A DNA stretch of 64,000 nucleotides from Staphylococcus schweitzeri (GCF_002902405.1 NZ_PPQS01000047.1:22375-86374); one strand, 5' to 3'; positions 24,099 to 36,241 are shown, counted from the first letter of the stretch. Numbers and translations are program-made. The notes: generated by a model not told the origin, from the sequence alone.

Positions 24099-25229
24099 TT
24101 AATTGAAATCGCTTGGTTTTTCAGTGATTAAATCCAAATAATACTTAATATGATTTACTATTCTTTCTGAAGCAAATCCATCACCGTATGGATTATGTGC
24201 TTCTGACATTTGATGATACATTCTATTATCATTAATTAATTGTTTTGTAGCTTGATATACATCTTCTTCATTTGTACCAACTAATTTTAATGTACCAGCT
24301 TCAACACCTTCCGGACGCTCTGTAACATTACGTAATACTAGGACAGGTTTGTTGAATGATGGTGCCTCTTCTTGTATACCACCTGAGTCTGTTAAAATAA
24401 AGTATGCTTGTTTAGCAAAATTGTGAAAGTCTAATACATCTAATGGCTCAATTAATGCAATTCTTTCATGATTTCCTAAAATCTTTTGTGCCACTTTACG
24501 AACTTGCGGATTTTTATGCATTGGATAAACTAATGCTAAATCTGTATTTTCATCTACTAAACGTTTAACCGCTTTAAAAATGTTTTTCATTGGTATTCCA
24601 ATATTTTCACGACGATGCGCTGTCATAAGAATAAATTTTTTATCACGGTATTGATCGATAATGTTTGATTTATAATTTTTATCAACTGTGTATCTCATAG
24701 CGTCAATTGCTGTATTACCAGTGACAACAACACTTTCTGACTTTTTGCCTTCCTTTAGTAAGTGTCTTGCTGCATTTTTAGTTGGTGCGAAATGTAAATC
24801 AGCTATAACTCCGACTAGTTGTCTATTTATTTCCTCTGGAAAAGGTGAATATTTGTCATAACTTCTTAAACCTGCTTCTACATGTCCAACTGGTACTTGA
24901 TTATAAAATGCAGCTAACCCACCTGCAAATGTAGTCATCGTATCACCATGAACAAGTACCATATCTGGTTTTTCTATGTTGATAACTTGTTCTAATTGAG
25001 TAATCGATTTTGAAGTAATTTCAGAAAGTGTCTGTCCTGATTTCATAATATTCAAATCGTATTTTGGTTTGATTTCAAAAGTTTTTAATACTGAATCAAG
25101 CATTTCTCTATGCTGTGCTGTAACTACAACTATTGGCTCTAGCATGTCATCTTTTTCCAAAGCTTTAACTAAAGGAGCCATCTTTATGGCTTCGGGTCTT
25201 GTTCCAAATACGGTCATAATCTTTTTCAT
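24099..25229 (-). CDS. mnaA: UDP-GlcNAc 2-epimerase MnaA (non-hydrolysing)
   Basis: MnaA interconverts UDP-GlcNAc and UDP-ManNAc, needed for the wall teichoic acid linkage unit and for some capsules. The protein has the family motifs VFGTRPEAIKMAP near the start, VHGDTMTTFAGGLAAFY, VEAGLRS, and LTDSGGIQEEAPS. I choose the ATG at 25229 (376 aa); a TTG one codon upstream is also possible, with GGAGA 9-12 bases before. It follows upp by 23 bases and is probably co-transcribed with it. Confidence 0.95.
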   Translation of the reverse strand: MKKIMTVFGTRPEAIKMAPLVKALEKDDMLEPIVVVTAQHREMLDSVLKTFEIKPKYDLNIMKSGQTLSEITSKSITQLEQVINIEKPDMVLVHGDTMTTFAGGLAAFYNQVPVGHVEAGLRSYDKYSPFPEEINRQLVGVIADLHFAPTKNAARHLLKEGKKSESVVVTGNTAIDAMRYTVDKNYKSNIIDQYRDKKFILMTAHRRENIGIPMKNIFKAVKRLVDENTDLALVYPMHKNPQVRKVAQKILGNHERIALIEPLDVLDFHNFAKQAYFILTDSGGIQEEAPSFNKPVLVLRNVTERPEGVEAGTLKLVGTNEEDVYQATKQLINDNRMYHQMSEAHNPYGDGFASERIVNHIKYYLDLITEKPSDFN

Positions 25230-25252
25230 CAAACTACTTATCTCCGATTCTT

Positions 25253-25909
<657 letters not shown>

Positions 25910-27148
25910 TTATTGATATAGAGGATATTCAGCTGTTAATTTAGCAACGCGTTCTTTTGCTTGTTGTAATTTTTCTTCATCTTTACTATTTTTCAAAGCT
26001 AAACTGATGATTTTCGCAACTTCCTCAAATGCTTTTTCATCAAATCCACGCGTTGTTGCAGCGGGTGTACCTAAACGTATACCACTCGTTACAAAAGGTT
26101 TTTCCTGATCAAACGGAATGGTATTTTTGTTACATGTGATACCAACTGAATCTAATGTTTCTTCAGCTTCTTTACCAGTAAGTCCTATAGACCCTTTTAC
26201 ATCAACAGCTACTAAATGATTATCTGTACCACCAGAAACTATTCTAAATCCTTCTTTAATCAAAGTATCAGCAAGAACTTTTGCATTTTTAATCACTTGC
26301 TCTTGATATGTTTTGAAATTATTATCTAGTGCTTCACCAAATGCAACTGCTTTTGCTGCAATAACATGTTCAAGAGGTCCACCTTGAATACCAGGGAAGA
26401 TTGTTTTATCTATGTCTTTTTTATATTCTTCCTTACATAAAATCATACCACCACGTGGTCCACGTAATGTTTTATGTGTTGTAGTTGTTACAAAATCGGC
26501 AAATTCTACTGGATTCGGATGCAATCCTGCCGCTACTAAACCTGCGATATGTGCCATGTCTACCATTAACTTAGCGTTTACTTCATCTGCAATTTCTTTG
26601 AACTTTTTAAAATCAATTGTTCTTGAATAAGCTGATGCACCAGCCACGATAAGTTTAGGCTTATGTTTCAGTGCTAATTTACGAACTTCATCATAATTGA
26701 TAAGTTCAGTATCTTTATCCACACCGTATTCAACAAAATTGTAGAATTTACCACTAAAGTTTACTGAAGCACCATGTGTTAAATGGCCACCATGGCTTAA
26801 ATTCATACCTAAAACTGTGTCTCCCATTTCTAGAGCAACAAGGTAAACTGCCATATTTGCTTGTGATCCTGAGTGTGGTTGAACATTTACATGTTCAGCT
26901 CCAAATAGCGCTTTGGCACAATCGATAGCAATGCTCTCAGTAACATCTACAAACTCACAACCACCATAATATCGGCGTCCTGGATAGCCTTCAGCATATT
27001 TATTAGTTAATACTGAACCTTGTGCTTCCATAACTGCTTCCGATACAAAATTTTCTGATGCGATTAACTCAATGTTGCTGTTTTGTCTCTGAAATTCTCT
27101 CTCGATTGCTTCTGCGATAACTTTATCCTGTTTGGTGATATAAGACAT
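25910..27148 (-). CDS. glyA: Serine hydroxymethyltransferase
   Basis: GlyA converts serine and tetrahydrofolate to glycine and methylene-THF, using PLP. The 412-aa protein from the ATG at 27148 has the PLP lysine Lys226 in [14 protein letters not shown] and the GEGYPG-like block [13 protein letters not shown] at 51-63. The frame is open 26 codons further upstream, but GGGGAG lies correctly before the 27148 ATG. It follows ywlG by 25 bases. Confidence 0.97.
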   Translation of the reverse strand: MSYITKQDKVIAEAIEREFQRQNSNIELIASENFVSEAVMEAQGSVLTNKYAEGYPGRRYYGGCEFVDVTESIAIDCAKALFGAEHVNVQPHSGSQANMAVYLVALEMGDTVLGMNLSHGGHLTHGASVNFSGKFYNFVEYGVDKDTELINYDEVRKLALKHKPKLIVAGASAYSRTIDFKKFKEIADEVNAKLMVDMAHIAGLVAAGLHPNPVEFADFVTTTTHKTLRGPRGGMILCKEEYKKDIDKTIFPGIQGGPLEHVIAAKAVAFGEALDNNFKTYQEQVIKNAKVLADTLIKEGFRIVSGGTDNHLVAVDVKGSIGLTGKEAEETLDSVGITCNKNTIPFDQEKPFVTSGIRLGTPAATTRGFDEKAFEEVAKIISLALKNSKDEEKLQQAKERVAKLTAEYPLYQ

Positions 27149-27173
27149 ATAATCTCCCCTTCTTTCAAAAAAC

Positions 27174-27698
27174 TTATTGGTATTTAGCACGTTCGCCACC
27201 AATCTTTTTCGGCCTTGATGTTGCAATAGTCACTAATGCTTGCCCCACTTGTTTCACTGATGTTCTAACTGGTACGCAAACATGTTTGATATGCATGCCT
27301 ATCAATGTTTGACCAATATCAATACCACATGGCACAGTAATGTACTCGACCACGATTGGATCCTTCATATGCTGGTATGCGTATGTCGCTAAACTACCAC
27401 CAGCATGTACATCTGGAACAACGGAAACTTCTTCCATTGTTAATGGATTAAAATGAGATTTTTCTATTGTTATAGCTCTATTTATATGTTCACATCCTTG
27501 AAACGCGAAAGAAACACCTGTCTCTTTACTCACAACATCCAATGCGTTAAAAATTGTTTCTGCTACTTCCATTGAACCAACTGTTCCTATTCTTTCACCA
27601 ATGACTTCAGAAGTTGAACATCCAATTAAACAAATATCTCCCTTTTTGAAAAAAGACATTTCTTTTAATTCGTCTAGTAACATTGTCAAATCTTTCAT
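27174..27698 (-). CDS. ywlG: UPF0340/TIGR01440 family protein YwlG
   Basis: A 174-aa conserved protein of unknown function, beginning [17 protein letters not shown], with the block [18 protein letters not shown] and a second Cys in [10 protein letters not shown]. The neighbour glyA is the same as in B. subtilis (ywlG-glyA). The ATG at 27698 is chosen because AAGGGTGGG precedes it and a strong terminator lies immediately upstream, which an earlier start would run through. Confidence 0.85.
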   Translation of the reverse strand: MKDLTMLLDELKEMSFFKKGDICLIGCSTSEVIGERIGTVGSMEVAETIFNALDVVSKETGVSFAFQGCEHINRAITIEKSHFNPLTMEEVSVVPDVHAGGSLATYAYQHMKDPIVVEYITVPCGIDIGQTLIGMHIKHVCVPVRTSVKQVGQALVTIATSRPKKIGGERAKYQ

Positions 27699-27726
27699 AA
27701 AAACCCACCCTTCCGTAAAAATAAAA

Positions 27727-27755
27727 AAGGAATATAGCAAAGTGCTACACTCCTC
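27727..27755 (-). terminator. Intrinsic terminator between ptpB and ywlG
   Basis: The minus strand forms an 11-bp stem (GGAGTGTAGCA with TGCTATATTCC, two G-U pairs) with a three-base loop, followed by TTTTTTATTTTT. The wobble pairs form only in minus-strand RNA. It ends the tdk/prfA-prmC-sua5-ptpB transcript and means ywlG-glyA needs its own promoter or read-through. Confidence 0.9.
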
Positions 27756-27805
27756 TATTATAACTTATTTAACTGTTAACATATACTAATTATACAGAAT
27801 TCCTT

Positions 27806-28225
27806 TTAGCAAATAATTTCTTTTAATTTTAAAATTAACTTTGTAAGTTCATCATATGTATATTGATAAATTTCTCTTGAACCACCATATGGATCTACAA
27901 CTTCTCCAACCTCATTAACATATTCATGCAAAGTATAAACATTGTCTTGAAATCCATATTGCGTGAATATCATTTCTTTATGTGAACGAGACATAGTCAA
28001 AATAATATCCGCTTTTAAATCTGCTTCAGTAAATTGTTGAGATAAGGTAGTTTCAGTTAAATGACGTTCTTCAACCAAGTCTGCAACATAATTCGAAACA
28101 CCTTGATTGTTCACAGCGAATATACCTCTTGATTCAAATTGATGATTTGGCACAACCCCTTTTGCAATACTTTCCGCTAACGGGCTACGACATGTGTTAC
28201 CTGTACAAACGAATAAAATCTTCAT
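27806..28225 (-). CDS. ptpB: Protein-arginine phosphatase (PtpB/YwlE)
   Basis: This 139-aa protein has the low-molecular-weight phosphatase fold, with the P-loop CTGNTCRS (Cys7, Arg13) and general acid Asp111 in VVDPYGGS. Thr11 in the loop is the residue that marks arginine phosphatases of the YwlE type rather than tyrosine phosphatases. The expected substrate is arginine phosphorylated by McsB. In S. aureus this gene is ptpB. It overlaps sua5 by four bases. Confidence 0.92.
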   Translation of the reverse strand: MKILFVCTGNTCRSPLAESIAKGVVPNHQFESRGIFAVNNQGVSNYVADLVEERHLTETTLSQQFTEADLKADIILTMSRSHKEMIFTQYGFQDNVYTLHEYVNEVGEVVDPYGGSREIYQYTYDELTKLILKLKEIIC

Positions 28226-29268
28226 AGTTCACATCCTTTAACAATGTGATTACCTGCCGCCTTTAACATGCGATTCATAATTGCTTCTGTATTATCATTT
28301 AACTCAAAGCCGTATATATACGCTGCTGAAATATTTTCATTTTCATCAAGTGAATGTAACACATTATAAAGATTATGACTTGCTTGCTTAACATCATTGT
28401 CATCCTGACATAATTGAATGAATTGCGCTTCACTTGGTATAAGCGCTGCTTTATTACTCGGCACAATAAAAGCTATAGAAGACCAATCTTTACCGTCATT
28501 TCTAATTTCGCTCTCAATATCTGTAATAATTGTAAGTGGTGTATTGGGTGAGTAATGTTTATACTTCATACCTGGTGCAATTGGCTGTTCAGTATCATTA
28601 TAATCAGCATGAGCGATACTATTTGGAAGTAAATCTGTAATCATTGTTGCTGTTATAGAACCAGGTCTTGCAATTTTATAAGGAAAAGATGTGCAATCTA
28701 AAACCGTACTTTCTAATCCTTCTTCACTTTGTTCAGCTTGAACGATACCATCGATACGGCCATTTAAATCATGATATACATGATTGAAAGTTGTTGGTGA
28801 AGGTCTGCCACTTAAATTAGCACTTGGTGCGGCTAGAGGTTCATTTATGATTTGTAATAATTGTCTACCTATAGAATGACTCGGCATTCTAACAGCAACT
28901 GATGATAAACCTCCAGAAACTTTTCGACATAGATAACCTGGCTTTAATGGCAATATAAACGAAATAGGCCCCGGCCAGAATGCCTGCATTAACTTATCTA
29001 CACGTGCATCTAAAGTATATGTAAAATCTTTTAATTGATCTTTACTGTGTATATGAACAATAAGCGGATTATCAGATGGACGGCCTTTAGCTTCATATAT
29101 TTTAGATACAGCTTCTTCATCTTTCGCATTTGCTGCAAGTCCATAAACTGTTTCAGTTGGTAAACCTATTAAACCACCGTTTAAAACAATGTCTTTTATT
29201 TCATTAATTTTAGGATATTGCTGTAAATCTTCATTATATTCTCTAACATCCCAAACTTTAGTATCCAA
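28222..29268 (-). CDS. sua5: Threonylcarbamoyl-AMP synthase (Sua5/YwlC)
   Basis: Sua5 makes threonylcarbamoyl-AMP from threonine, bicarbonate and ATP for the t6A37 modification of tRNA. The protein has an N-terminal YrdC domain ([22 protein letters not shown]) and a C-terminal Sua5 domain ([10 protein letters not shown] onward). Start choice: an ATG at 29295 and others further up lack a ribosome site, while TTG at 29268 is preceded by AAAGGCG and starts the family sequence [11 protein letters not shown]. From TTG the length is 348 aa. It lies 83 bases from prmC. Confidence 0.9.
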   Translation of the reverse strand: MDTKVWDVREYNEDLQQYPKINEIKDIVLNGGLIGLPTETVYGLAANAKDEEAVSKIYEAKGRPSDNPLIVHIHSKDQLKDFTYTLDARVDKLMQAFWPGPISFILPLKPGYLCRKVSGGLSSVAVRMPSHSIGRQLLQIINEPLAAPSANLSGRPSPTTFNHVYHDLNGRIDGIVQAEQSEEGLESTVLDCTSFPYKIARPGSITATMITDLLPNSIAHADYNDTEQPIAPGMKYKHYSPNTPLTIITDIESEIRNDGKDWSSIAFIVPSNKAALIPSEAQFIQLCQDDNDVKQASHNLYNVLHSLDENENISAAYIYGFELNDNTEAIMNRMLKAAGNHIVKGCEL

Positions 29269-29351
29269 CTCTATCACGCCTTTCTTATTTATCATAATAC
29301 AAAGTAAAAAGCTATGCACTTAACTAGTCATAGAAAAGGCATAACTTTTAA

Positions 29352-30188
29352 TTACCATTTAAATGAGACGATTCGATCATGGCCATTTATATCTTTAATA
29401 ATATCGATATGTTTATCCGGATATTTTTTCGAAATGAGTTCTTTGAGTGCCTCGCCTTGATTGTAACCAATTTCAAAAACAACTGGGCTGCCTTTTTCCA
29501 TAACGTGAGGTAAATCTTCAATGATTGATTCATAAATAGCATATCCATGGTTATCTGCAAACAATGCCTGATGTGGTTCGAATCTCGTAACCGTTGGAGA
29601 CATCGTGACCATATCTTTTTCATCTATATATGGCGGATTAGATATCAAGCCATTCAACTTGATACCTTCGTTAATTATGGGTTTTAATGCATCCCCTGTT
29701 AAAAATTGTATTTGTGATTGATGCTTCTCAGCATTATTACGAGCCATATTGATTGCTTCAAGTGAAATATCAGTAGCAATAACAGTTAAATTCGGCATTT
29801 CACATTTCAAAGTTATTGCAAGGACACCACTACCTGTTCCAATATCAGCAATTGTTGCACCATCTTTCAATTGTTTTAAAAAGTGCAACATAACTTCTTC
29901 AGTTTCAGGTCTTGGTATTAGACAATTCGTATTTACTTCAAACGGTCTTCCAAAAAACGAAGCAAAGCCAACAATATACTGAACTGGCTCTCCTAAAAGC
30001 ATTCGTTGAAGCGCCAAATCAAATTTCATAATCATTGCTTTAGGCATTTCATCATGCATGTGTACAACAAAGTCAGTACGCGTCCATTGAAATACATCTA
30101 ACATTAGCCATTCTGCTCGTGTTTGTTCAAAACCTTTTTTCTGCGCTAATTGAATGGCTTCGTCTAGCTTCTCTTTATAATTCACCAT
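29352..30188 (-). CDS. prmC: Release-factor glutamine methyltransferase PrmC
   Basis: PrmC methylates the GGQ glutamine of release factors. The 278-aa protein has an N-terminal helical domain, the SAM site [14 protein letters not shown] and the catalytic NPPY at 184-187. It overlaps prfA by 14 bases, so enzyme and substrate RF1 are made together. Confidence 0.96.
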   Translation of the reverse strand: MVNYKEKLDEAIQLAQKKGFEQTRAEWLMLDVFQWTRTDFVVHMHDEMPKAMIMKFDLALQRMLLGEPVQYIVGFASFFGRPFEVNTNCLIPRPETEEVMLHFLKQLKDGATIADIGTGSGVLAITLKCEMPNLTVIATDISLEAINMARNNAEKHQSQIQFLTGDALKPIINEGIKLNGLISNPPYIDEKDMVTMSPTVTRFEPHQALFADNHGYAIYESIIEDLPHVMEKGSPVVFEIGYNQGEALKELISKKYPDKHIDIIKDINGHDRIVSFKW

Positions 30189-31251
30189 TGTTAAGTTCTT
30201 TCAATTTATCTGTTTGCTCTGATAAAGTCAGTGCATCAATAATTTCTTCTAAATGACCTTCCATAATTTGGCCAAGTTTTTGAAGCGTAAGTCCGATACG
30301 ATGGTCTGTTACACGACTTTGAGGATAATTGTATGTTCTAATACGTTCAGAACGGTCTCCAGTACCAACTGCCGATTTACGTTGTGACGCATATTTTTGT
30401 TGTTCTTCTTGAACTTTCATATCATATAGACGTGCTTTCAACACTTTCATCGCTTTTTCACGGTTTTGAATTTGAGATTTCTCAGAAGATGTCGCAATTA
30501 CACCTGTTGGTAAATGGGTAATACGTACTGCAGAGTCAGTTGTATTGACGTGCTGACCACCAGCGCCACTTGAACGATACGTATCTATTTTTAAATCTTC
30601 ATTGCGAATTTCAATTTCTACATCTTCAACTTCAGGTAAAACAGCAACTGTTGCTGTTGATGTATGAATACGCCCACCTGATTCAGTTTCTGGAACACGT
30701 TGAACACGGTGCGCACCATTTTCAAATTTCAATTTACTGTATGCACCATTACCAGATACTGAGAAACTAATTTCTTTATAACCGCCATGATCACTTTCAG
30801 ACGCTTCCACTATTTCCGTTTTAAACCCTTGTGATTCAGCATACTTAGAATACATACGCATTAAGTCGCCTGCGAAAATAGCCGCTTCATCTCCACCTGC
30901 AGCAGCTCTAATTTCAACGATAACATCTTTTTCGTCATTAGGATCTTTTGGAATCAACAATATTTTAAGTTCTTCTTCAAGGATAGGCAGTTCTGCTTTA
31001 ATACCACTGCTTTCCTCTTTTAACATTTCGATTTCTTCCTTATCTTCTGTTTCATTTAATAATTCTTCTATATCAGTTAATTCTTCTTTTTTAGATTTAT
31101 AATTTCTATAAACATCTACAGTTTTTTGCAAATCCGCTTGTTCTTTAGAATATTTACGTAATTTATCTGAATCATTTACTACATCTGGATCGCTTAACAA
31201 TTCATTAAGTTGTTCGTATCTCTCTTCTACAATATCTAATTGATCAAACAC
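30175..31251 (-). CDS. prfA: Peptide chain release factor 1
   Basis: RF1 ends translation at UAA and UAG. The 358-aa protein has the stop-recognising tripeptide Pro187-Glu188-Thr189 and the catalytic GGQ at 231-233 in [12 protein letters not shown]. It starts directly after the tdk stop. Confidence 0.97.
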   Translation of the reverse strand: MFDQLDIVEERYEQLNELLSDPDVVNDSDKLRKYSKEQADLQKTVDVYRNYKSKKEELTDIEELLNETEDKEEIEMLKEESSGIKAELPILEEELKILLIPKDPNDEKDVIVEIRAAAGGDEAAIFAGDLMRMYSKYAESQGFKTEIVEASESDHGGYKEISFSVSGNGAYSKLKFENGAHRVQRVPETESGGRIHTSTATVAVLPEVEDVEIEIRNEDLKIDTYRSSGAGGQHVNTTDSAVRITHLPTGVIATSSEKSQIQNREKAMKVLKARLYDMKVQEEQQKYASQRKSAVGTGDRSERIRTYNYPQSRVTDHRIGLTLQKLGQIMEGHLEEIIDALTLSEQTDKLKELNNGEL

Positions 31252-31851
31252 TTATAATTCCTCCTTATTATTGTCACTTGGTGCTACGATATGGTGCGCA
31301 CGACAACGTGGTTCATAACTTTCATTGGCACCTACTAAAATAATCGGGTCGTCAATTTTAGCTGGTTTACCATCTATTAATCGTTGTGTTCGACTAGATG
31401 AAGAACCACAAACAGCACATACTGCTTGAAGTTTCGTTACTTGTTCACTGACAGCCATCAATTTAGGCATTGGTTCGAACGGTTCGCCCCTAAAATCCAT
31501 ATCCAATCCAGCAACAATAACACGGTGTCCATCAGATGATAATTTTTCTGCAATACTTACAATTTCATCATCGAAAAATTGCACTTCGTCTATTCCTATA
31601 ACATCAACATTTGATAAGTCATGCATCATAATTTCTCTTGCTGTAGAAATATTAATCGCTTCAATGGCATTACCATTATGAGATACGACTTTTTCTTTAT
31701 GATATCGATCATCAATCGCCGGTTTAAATACAACGACTTTTTGTTTAGCGTATATACCCCTTCTTAATCGTCTTATCAGTTCTTCAGATTTACCGCTAAA
31801 CATACTACCTGTAATACATTCTATCCAACCGGAATGGTAAGTTTCATACAT
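31252..31851 (-). CDS. tdk: Thymidine kinase
   Basis: Tdk phosphorylates thymidine (salvage). The 199-aa type II enzyme has the P-loop GSMFSGKS at 15-22, the Asp-Glu of IGIDEVQFF, and the lasso zinc site with [11 protein letters not shown] frame is open seven codons further up from a TTG, but AAGGTGG is spaced for the ATG at 31851. It is the first gene of the tdk-prfA-prmC-sua5-ptpB run. Confidence 0.96.
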   Translation of the reverse strand: MYETYHSGWIECITGSMFSGKSEELIRRLRRGIYAKQKVVVFKPAIDDRYHKEKVVSHNGNAIEAINISTAREIMMHDLSNVDVIGIDEVQFFDDEIVSIAEKLSSDGHRVIVAGLDMDFRGEPFEPMPKLMAVSEQVTKLQAVCAVCGSSSSRTQRLIDGKPAKIDDPIILVGANESYEPRCRAHHIVAPSDNNKEEL

Positions 31852-32232
31852 TGAGAGTTCCACCTTTTTCAAAACATAATCGCTTTATTATATCATATTT
31901 CAATTATTCATAAATGTCTTTTTCATAATTATATCGATAATGTGTATCATTAAAATATTGTTAAATAAGATATTCCTATCGATGAGTAATGAATTTACTT
32001 CAAGCTAGTGTTATCGTTAGAGTCGATGTTCAAACAAACTATTTTTAATAAACTATAAAATACACACCATTTCATACGTAATATTCATAACTTCAACGAA
32101 ACACAATAATATTTATACTATCAATACAAAGTTAAAAACATTCAACTAACACATTATATTTATAAAAACTATTAACATAAAAAACTGCCTACATATCCAT
32201 AGTTGGATGTAGACAGTTTAACTATCGCTATA
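31852..32232. other. tdk/rpmE2 intergenic region
   Basis: The region must contain the tdk promoter and holds the rpmE2 terminator at 32180-32222. At 31935-31949 the sequence CGATAATGTGTATCA partly matches a 7-1-7 Fur-type box (TGATAATNATTATCA). No open frame is seen. Confidence 0.5.
32180..32222 (-). terminator. Intrinsic terminator of rpmE2
   Basis: AAACTGTCTACATCC pairs with GGATATGTAGGCAGTTT (minus strand), followed by a T-run, just after the rpmE2 stop. Confidence 0.85.
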
Positions 32233-32487
32233 TTAGTTGTTTGATTTAAGACCAAACTTTTTGTTGAAACGTTCCACACGTCCATCCGCAGCAGCGAATT
32301 TTTGACGTCCTGTGTAGAATGGGTGTGAATCAGATGAAATATCTAAACGAATAACTGGGTATTCTTTTCCATCTTCCCACTCCATCATTTCTGAAGTTGT
32401 TTTTGTAGAACCGCTTAAGAATTTGAAGTTTGTTGTAGTATCTAAAAAGATTACTTGATGATACTCAGGATGAATTCCTTGTTTCAT
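32233..32487 (-). CDS. rpmE2: 50S ribosomal protein L31 type B
   Basis: L31 binds at the ribosomal subunit interface. The 84-aa protein begins [17 protein letters not shown] and has no cysteines, so it is the zinc-free type B (C-minus) form that can replace the zinc-binding form when zinc is low. It has its own promoter downstream of rho. I see no clear Zur box in the promoter. Confidence 0.96.
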   Translation of the reverse strand: MKQGIHPEYHQVIFLDTTTNFKFLSGSTKTTSEMMEWEDGKEYPVIRLDISSDSHPFYTGRQKFAAADGRVERFNKKFGLKSNN

Positions 32488-32557
32488 TATTTTCAGCTCC
32501 TTTGCCCTGAACCATCTGGAACAGAGTTATTTGTGAGTTTTTACCCAATACTGTGTA

Positions 32558-32586
32558 ATTATAAAGGTAATTAATATAAAACGCAA
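32558..32586 (-). promoter_or_regulatory. rpmE2 promoter
   Basis: TTGCGT (32586-32581) and a consensus TATAAT (32563-32558) are 17 bases apart, in the 118-base gap between rho and rpmE2. Confidence 0.75.
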
Positions 32587-32605
32587 GCCCCTGGTGTGAT
32601 GTTTA

Positions 32606-33922
32606 TTAAATTATCGGACGACCTGTTTTAGTACTTTCTTCTGCGGATTTTTGTAATTGTTTGAAGAAGTCCTCATTGTTCTTCGACTTTTTAAGCTTTC
32701 TAATAAAACGTTCAGTGAAGTCAGTTGAATCAGTGAACAGATTTCTTAGTTGCCATAATGTATCTAATTCAGATTTACTAATCAACAATTCTTCTTTACG
32801 TGTTGAGCTTCGACCGATATCGATAGCTGGGAATATACGACGTTCAGATAATTTACGATCTAAATGTAACTCCATATTTCCTGTTCCTTTAAATTCTTCA
32901 TAAATCATATCGTCCATACGTGAACCCGTATCAACTAATGCAGTTGCAAGAATTGTTAAACTTCCTCCTGCTTCTATATTTCTAGCCGCACCGAAAAATG
33001 CTTTCGGTTTGTGTAACGATGCAGGGTCTAAACCACCTGATAATGTACGACCACTTGGCGGAATAACTAAGTTATATGCACGTGCTAATCTTGTTATAGA
33101 ATCCATTAAAATGATGACATCCTCACCAATTTCTACTAAACGTTTTGCACGTTCAAGTAATAATTCAGCTACTTTAACGTGATGTTCTGGTGGTTCATCA
33201 AATGTCGAATGTACAACTTCAGCTGCTTCTACTGAACGTTCTAAGTCCGTTACCTCTTCAGGACGTTCACCAACAAGTAATATAAATAATTTTGCATCTG
33301 GTTTATTTGTACTAATTGCATTTGCAATTTCTTTTAATAACGACGTTTTACCTGCTTTAGGAGGCGCTACAATTAAACCACGTTGACCTAGACCGATCGG
33401 TGTTACTAAATCCATTATACGTGTTGAATAATTTTTCGTTTCTGTCTCTAATAAAATTCGTTCATCTGGATACAATGGCGTTAATGCTTGGAAGTGTGGA
33501 CGCTTCTTAACTTCTTCCGCGTTGTGATCATTGACAAAATCAACTTGTAATAAGCCATAATATTTTTCATTATCTTTAGGCTTTCTAACTTTCCCTGTCA
33601 CCTTATCGCCACGTTTAATTTCAAAACGACGAATCTGACTAGCTGATATATAAATATCTTTTTCCCCTTTAGAGTAGTTAACCGTCCTTAAGAAGCCATA
33701 ACCATCTGGTTGAATATCATCTAAGATACCTTCCATATAATAGTTACCATCTTTTTCCATTTGCGCTTCCATAATAGCTAGGACAAGTTCTTTTTTATTT
33801 AGTTTACTATAGTTTGTTAACTTAAGAGTTTTAGCTTTCTGAGTGAGTTCCTTGGTAGTATAGTTCTTGTACAATTCGTGGAATGATTCATACTGAGGAG
33901 ATGTACGTTCTCTTTCAGGCAT
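32606..33922 (-). CDS. rho: Transcription termination factor Rho
   Basis: Rho is a hexameric RNA helicase that ends transcription. From the ATG at 33922 it is 438 aa: an N-terminal helical domain, an RNA-binding cold-shock-like domain (about 60-130), then the ATPase with Walker A PPKAGKTS at 187-194 and Walker [18 protein letters not shown] frame open five codons further up lacks a ribosome site; GGGTG precedes the chosen ATG. S. aureus Rho has the same length as I recall. Confidence 0.95.
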   Translation of the reverse strand: MPERERTSPQYESFHELYKNYTTKELTQKAKTLKLTNYSKLNKKELVLAIMEAQMEKDGNYYMEGILDDIQPDGYGFLRTVNYSKGEKDIYISASQIRRFEIKRGDKVTGKVRKPKDNEKYYGLLQVDFVNDHNAEEVKKRPHFQALTPLYPDERILLETETKNYSTRIMDLVTPIGLGQRGLIVAPPKAGKTSLLKEIANAISTNKPDAKLFILLVGERPEEVTDLERSVEAAEVVHSTFDEPPEHHVKVAELLLERAKRLVEIGEDVIILMDSITRLARAYNLVIPPSGRTLSGGLDPASLHKPKAFFGAARNIEAGGSLTILATALVDTGSRMDDMIYEEFKGTGNMELHLDRKLSERRIFPAIDIGRSSTRKEELLISKSELDTLWQLRNLFTDSTDFTERFIRKLKKSKNNEDFFKQLQKSAEESTKTGRPII

Positions 33923-34098
33923 ATAGTTTACACCCATTTCATTATTTTTTAGTTAGTAAGTAATAGATAGGCATGACAATGCATAAATAACTGTGATGAT
34001 ACGAAATCATTATGCTAATCCCCAACCTTTTAAATACATGAATAACTATAGCAAATTTTTATTTTAATTACAAAATCTATTTATAAAAATTGCAAAAT

Positions 34099-34142
34099 TA
34101 AAACAGTACACAAAACTTAATTAGTCATGTGCACTGTTTTAT
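34099..34142 (-). terminator. Intrinsic terminator of aldA
   Basis: AAAACAGTGCACA pairs with TGTGTACTGTTTT on the minus strand around a 15-base loop, followed by AATTTTG. It starts about 27 bases after the aldA stop. Confidence 0.75.
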
Positions 34143-34168
34143 TGCGATTTTTAATTCAAAAATCAAAT

Positions 34169-35596
34169 TTATTTAAAGTAACCTGCAATAGATTTCACTT
34201 CTAAAAATTCATCAATACCGTAGTCGCCCCATTCACGACCTAATCCAGACTGCTTATAACCGCCAAATGGTAAATCTGGTTTTCTACCTGCTTCATTAAT
34301 TTCTATAGTACCCGCTTCAACAGAACGCGCTACTTTGCGCAATGTTTCTTTATCATTACCAATGACATAACCTGCTAAACCATATTTAGTATCATTAGCA
34401 ATCTCAATTGCTTCATCTAAGTCATTATATGTGATAACTGACATCACTGGTCCAAAAATTTCTTCTTGTGCAATCGTCATATGATTATCAACATTAATAA
34501 AAATTGTCGGACGTGCAAAGTAACCTTTTTCAAGGCCGTCAGGCTTACCTGGACCACCGTAGAATAATTCTGCACCTTCTTCAATGCCTTTATTTATATA
34601 ATTTTGCACTTGATCAAATTGTTTTTTACTAATAATAGGACCAACTTGCGTTCCTTCTTCTCTTGGATTACCGACACGCACTTGACTAAACTGTTCTTTT
34701 AGTTCAGCTAAAAATGCATCTTTAATTCGACTAGGTACTAAAACACGTGTACCTGCTGTACATACTTGACCTGTATTATTTACAACTTTACCCGTTGTCG
34801 CTTTAGCCGCTTCTTTAATATCTACATCATCTAGTACAATGTATGGTGATTTACCACCAAGCTCTAGGGATACTTTTTTAAAGTCTGTCGCAGCTTTTTC
34901 CATAATTTTAGATCCTGTTGGACCAGAACCAGTAAATGACATCATACGTATTTTAGGATGTTCAGACAATGGATTACCAACGCCAGCACCATCGCCATTC
35001 ACAAGATTAAATACACCTTTAGGAACACCAACTTTATCAAATATTTCAGCTAAAATAACAGCTGCAAAAGGTGTTTCTTCAGATGGTTTAAGTACTACAG
35101 GACTACCAGCCGCAAATGCTGCTGCTAATTTTAATGATGTTTGGTTTGTAGGGAAATTCCATGGTGTAATTAAGCCAGATACACCAATTGCCTCTTTAAT
35201 AACTAAATCATCGCCACGGCGTTCTTCGAATACGAAGCTGTCTAATGCATCTCTCGCTGCAACAAAATGATTTAATCCCATTTGATAATGTACACGTTCA
35301 GATAGTGACAAAGGCGCACCTAATTCATCTGTAATTGCTTGTACAATATCATCTTTTCTATTTTCATACTCTTTTACAATTTTATCTAATAATGCCTGTC
35401 TTTCTTTCACAGAAGTATGACGGAATTTTAAATAAACATTGTCTGCAGCTTCGACAGCTTTATCAACATCCGCTTTATTACCTTTAGCAACTTTCCCAAT
35501 CACTTCTTCAGTTGCTGGATTTATAACTTCTATCGTTTCATTACTGTTACTTTCAACCCATTCGCCATTAATATATTGCTTTGTATAGTCTCTCAT
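34169..35596 (-). CDS. aldA: NAD(P)-dependent aldehyde dehydrogenase AldA
   Basis: It oxidises aldehydes to acids. From the ATG at 35596 the protein is 475 aa with the full catalytic set: Asn147 in TPWNFP, Glu245 in LELGGKSP and nucleophile Cys279 in [17 protein letters not shown] lies ten bases before that ATG; an upstream TTG at 35614 falls in the same site. The true substrate is not known. An 8-bp inverted repeat (35639-35668) lies just upstream and could be an operator. The next gene upstream encodes the quinone sensor QsrR. Confidence 0.93.
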   Translation of the reverse strand: MRDYTKQYINGEWVESNSNETIEVINPATEEVIGKVAKGNKADVDKAVEAADNVYLKFRHTSVKERQALLDKIVKEYENRKDDIVQAITDELGAPLSLSERVHYQMGLNHFVAARDALDSFVFEERRGDDLVIKEAIGVSGLITPWNFPTNQTSLKLAAAFAAGSPVVLKPSEETPFAAVILAEIFDKVGVPKGVFNLVNGDGAGVGNPLSEHPKIRMMSFTGSGPTGSKIMEKAATDFKKVSLELGGKSPYIVLDDVDIKEAAKATTGKVVNNTGQVCTAGTRVLVPSRIKDAFLAELKEQFSQVRVGNPREEGTQVGPIISKKQFDQVQNYINKGIEEGAELFYGGPGKPDGLEKGYFARPTIFINVDNHMTIAQEEIFGPVMSVITYNDLDEAIEIANDTKYGLAGYVIGNDKETLRKVARSVEAGTIEINEAGRKPDLPFGGYKQSGLGREWGDYGIDEFLEVKSIAGYFK

Positions 35597-35638
35597 TATT
35601 CTTTCACTCCTCAAGAATGATTTATATGTTATTTAACC

Positions 35639-35668
35639 GTAATGTACACGATATAAACATTACATTAC
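35639..35668. promoter_or_regulatory. Inverted repeat upstream of aldA
   Basis: GTAATGTA (35639-35646) and TACATTAC (35661-35668) are perfect complements, 14 bases apart, about 40-70 bases upstream of the aldA start. The placement suits an operator or a hairpin in the leader. Nothing identifies the binding protein. Confidence 0.45.
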
Positions 35669-35835
35669 ACTATGATACGCTCCCTATTCATATGTTCAAA
35701 ATAAAATGCTTTAAAATTATTCCTTGACTCTAATTATTTTATTTTTGGCAAATAAAAAACTACCTCCTCATCATCGCAAATAATACGAAGACTCAGAAAT
35801 AGTTATCATCAATGATATATTTAATCTTAATATAA

Positions 35836-36174
35836 TTATTTAGCAGTACGTTGATCTGTTAATTCTACGTATGTTTGCGCCCATGCTTCAATTGGATGTA
35901 AAGCCTCTGCTAACGCTTGACCTTTTTCGGTCAAAACATAAATAATTTGTACTGGACTCGTAGAAATGATTTGTTTTTCTACTAACTCCCACTGTGCAAG
36001 CTCTGATAATTTAAGACTTAATGCACGTGGCGTTATCGTTTTCAAATCTCTTTTCATATCGGAAAAGTGTGCTGAACAGTCATTACATCTTGAGAGATAA
36101 TTAATGATTAATCCATTCCAACTTCTACCAAGTATTTTAAAAGTTTCTTCGAGATACGGACATACTTCCATCAT
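35836..36174 (-). CDS. qsrR: Quinone-sensing repressor QsrR (HxlR/DUF24 family)
   Basis: QsrR is a MarR/DUF24-type repressor that leaves DNA when quinones alkylate its N-terminal cysteine, opening quinone-detoxifying genes. The protein is 112 aa from ATG 36174, beginning MMEVCPYLEETFKILGRSW. This start puts the sensor at Cys5, with Cys30 and Cys33 following, as in S. aureus QsrR. AGAGG lies five bases before the ATG. The frame opens at GTG two codons earlier. A near-perfect QsrR-type operator lies upstream at 36227-36241. Confidence 0.9.
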   Translation of the reverse strand: MMEVCPYLEETFKILGRSWNGLIINYLSRCNDCSAHFSDMKRDLKTITPRALSLKLSELAQWELVEKQIISTSPVQIIYVLTEKGQALAEALHPIEAWAQTYVELTDQRTAK

Positions 36175-36226
36175 CTTCACCTCTCATCAAAAATTAGAAT
36201 GTAAATTAACACCCTTTTTAAACTCA

Positions 36227-36241
36227 GTATAATTATTATAT
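36227..36241. promoter_or_regulatory. Candidate QsrR operator
   Basis: GTATA-ATTAT-TATAT matches the published QsrR motif GTATA-N5-TATAC at nine of ten defined positions. It lies 53 bases upstream of qsrR, so it suggests autoregulation. Confidence 0.6.
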
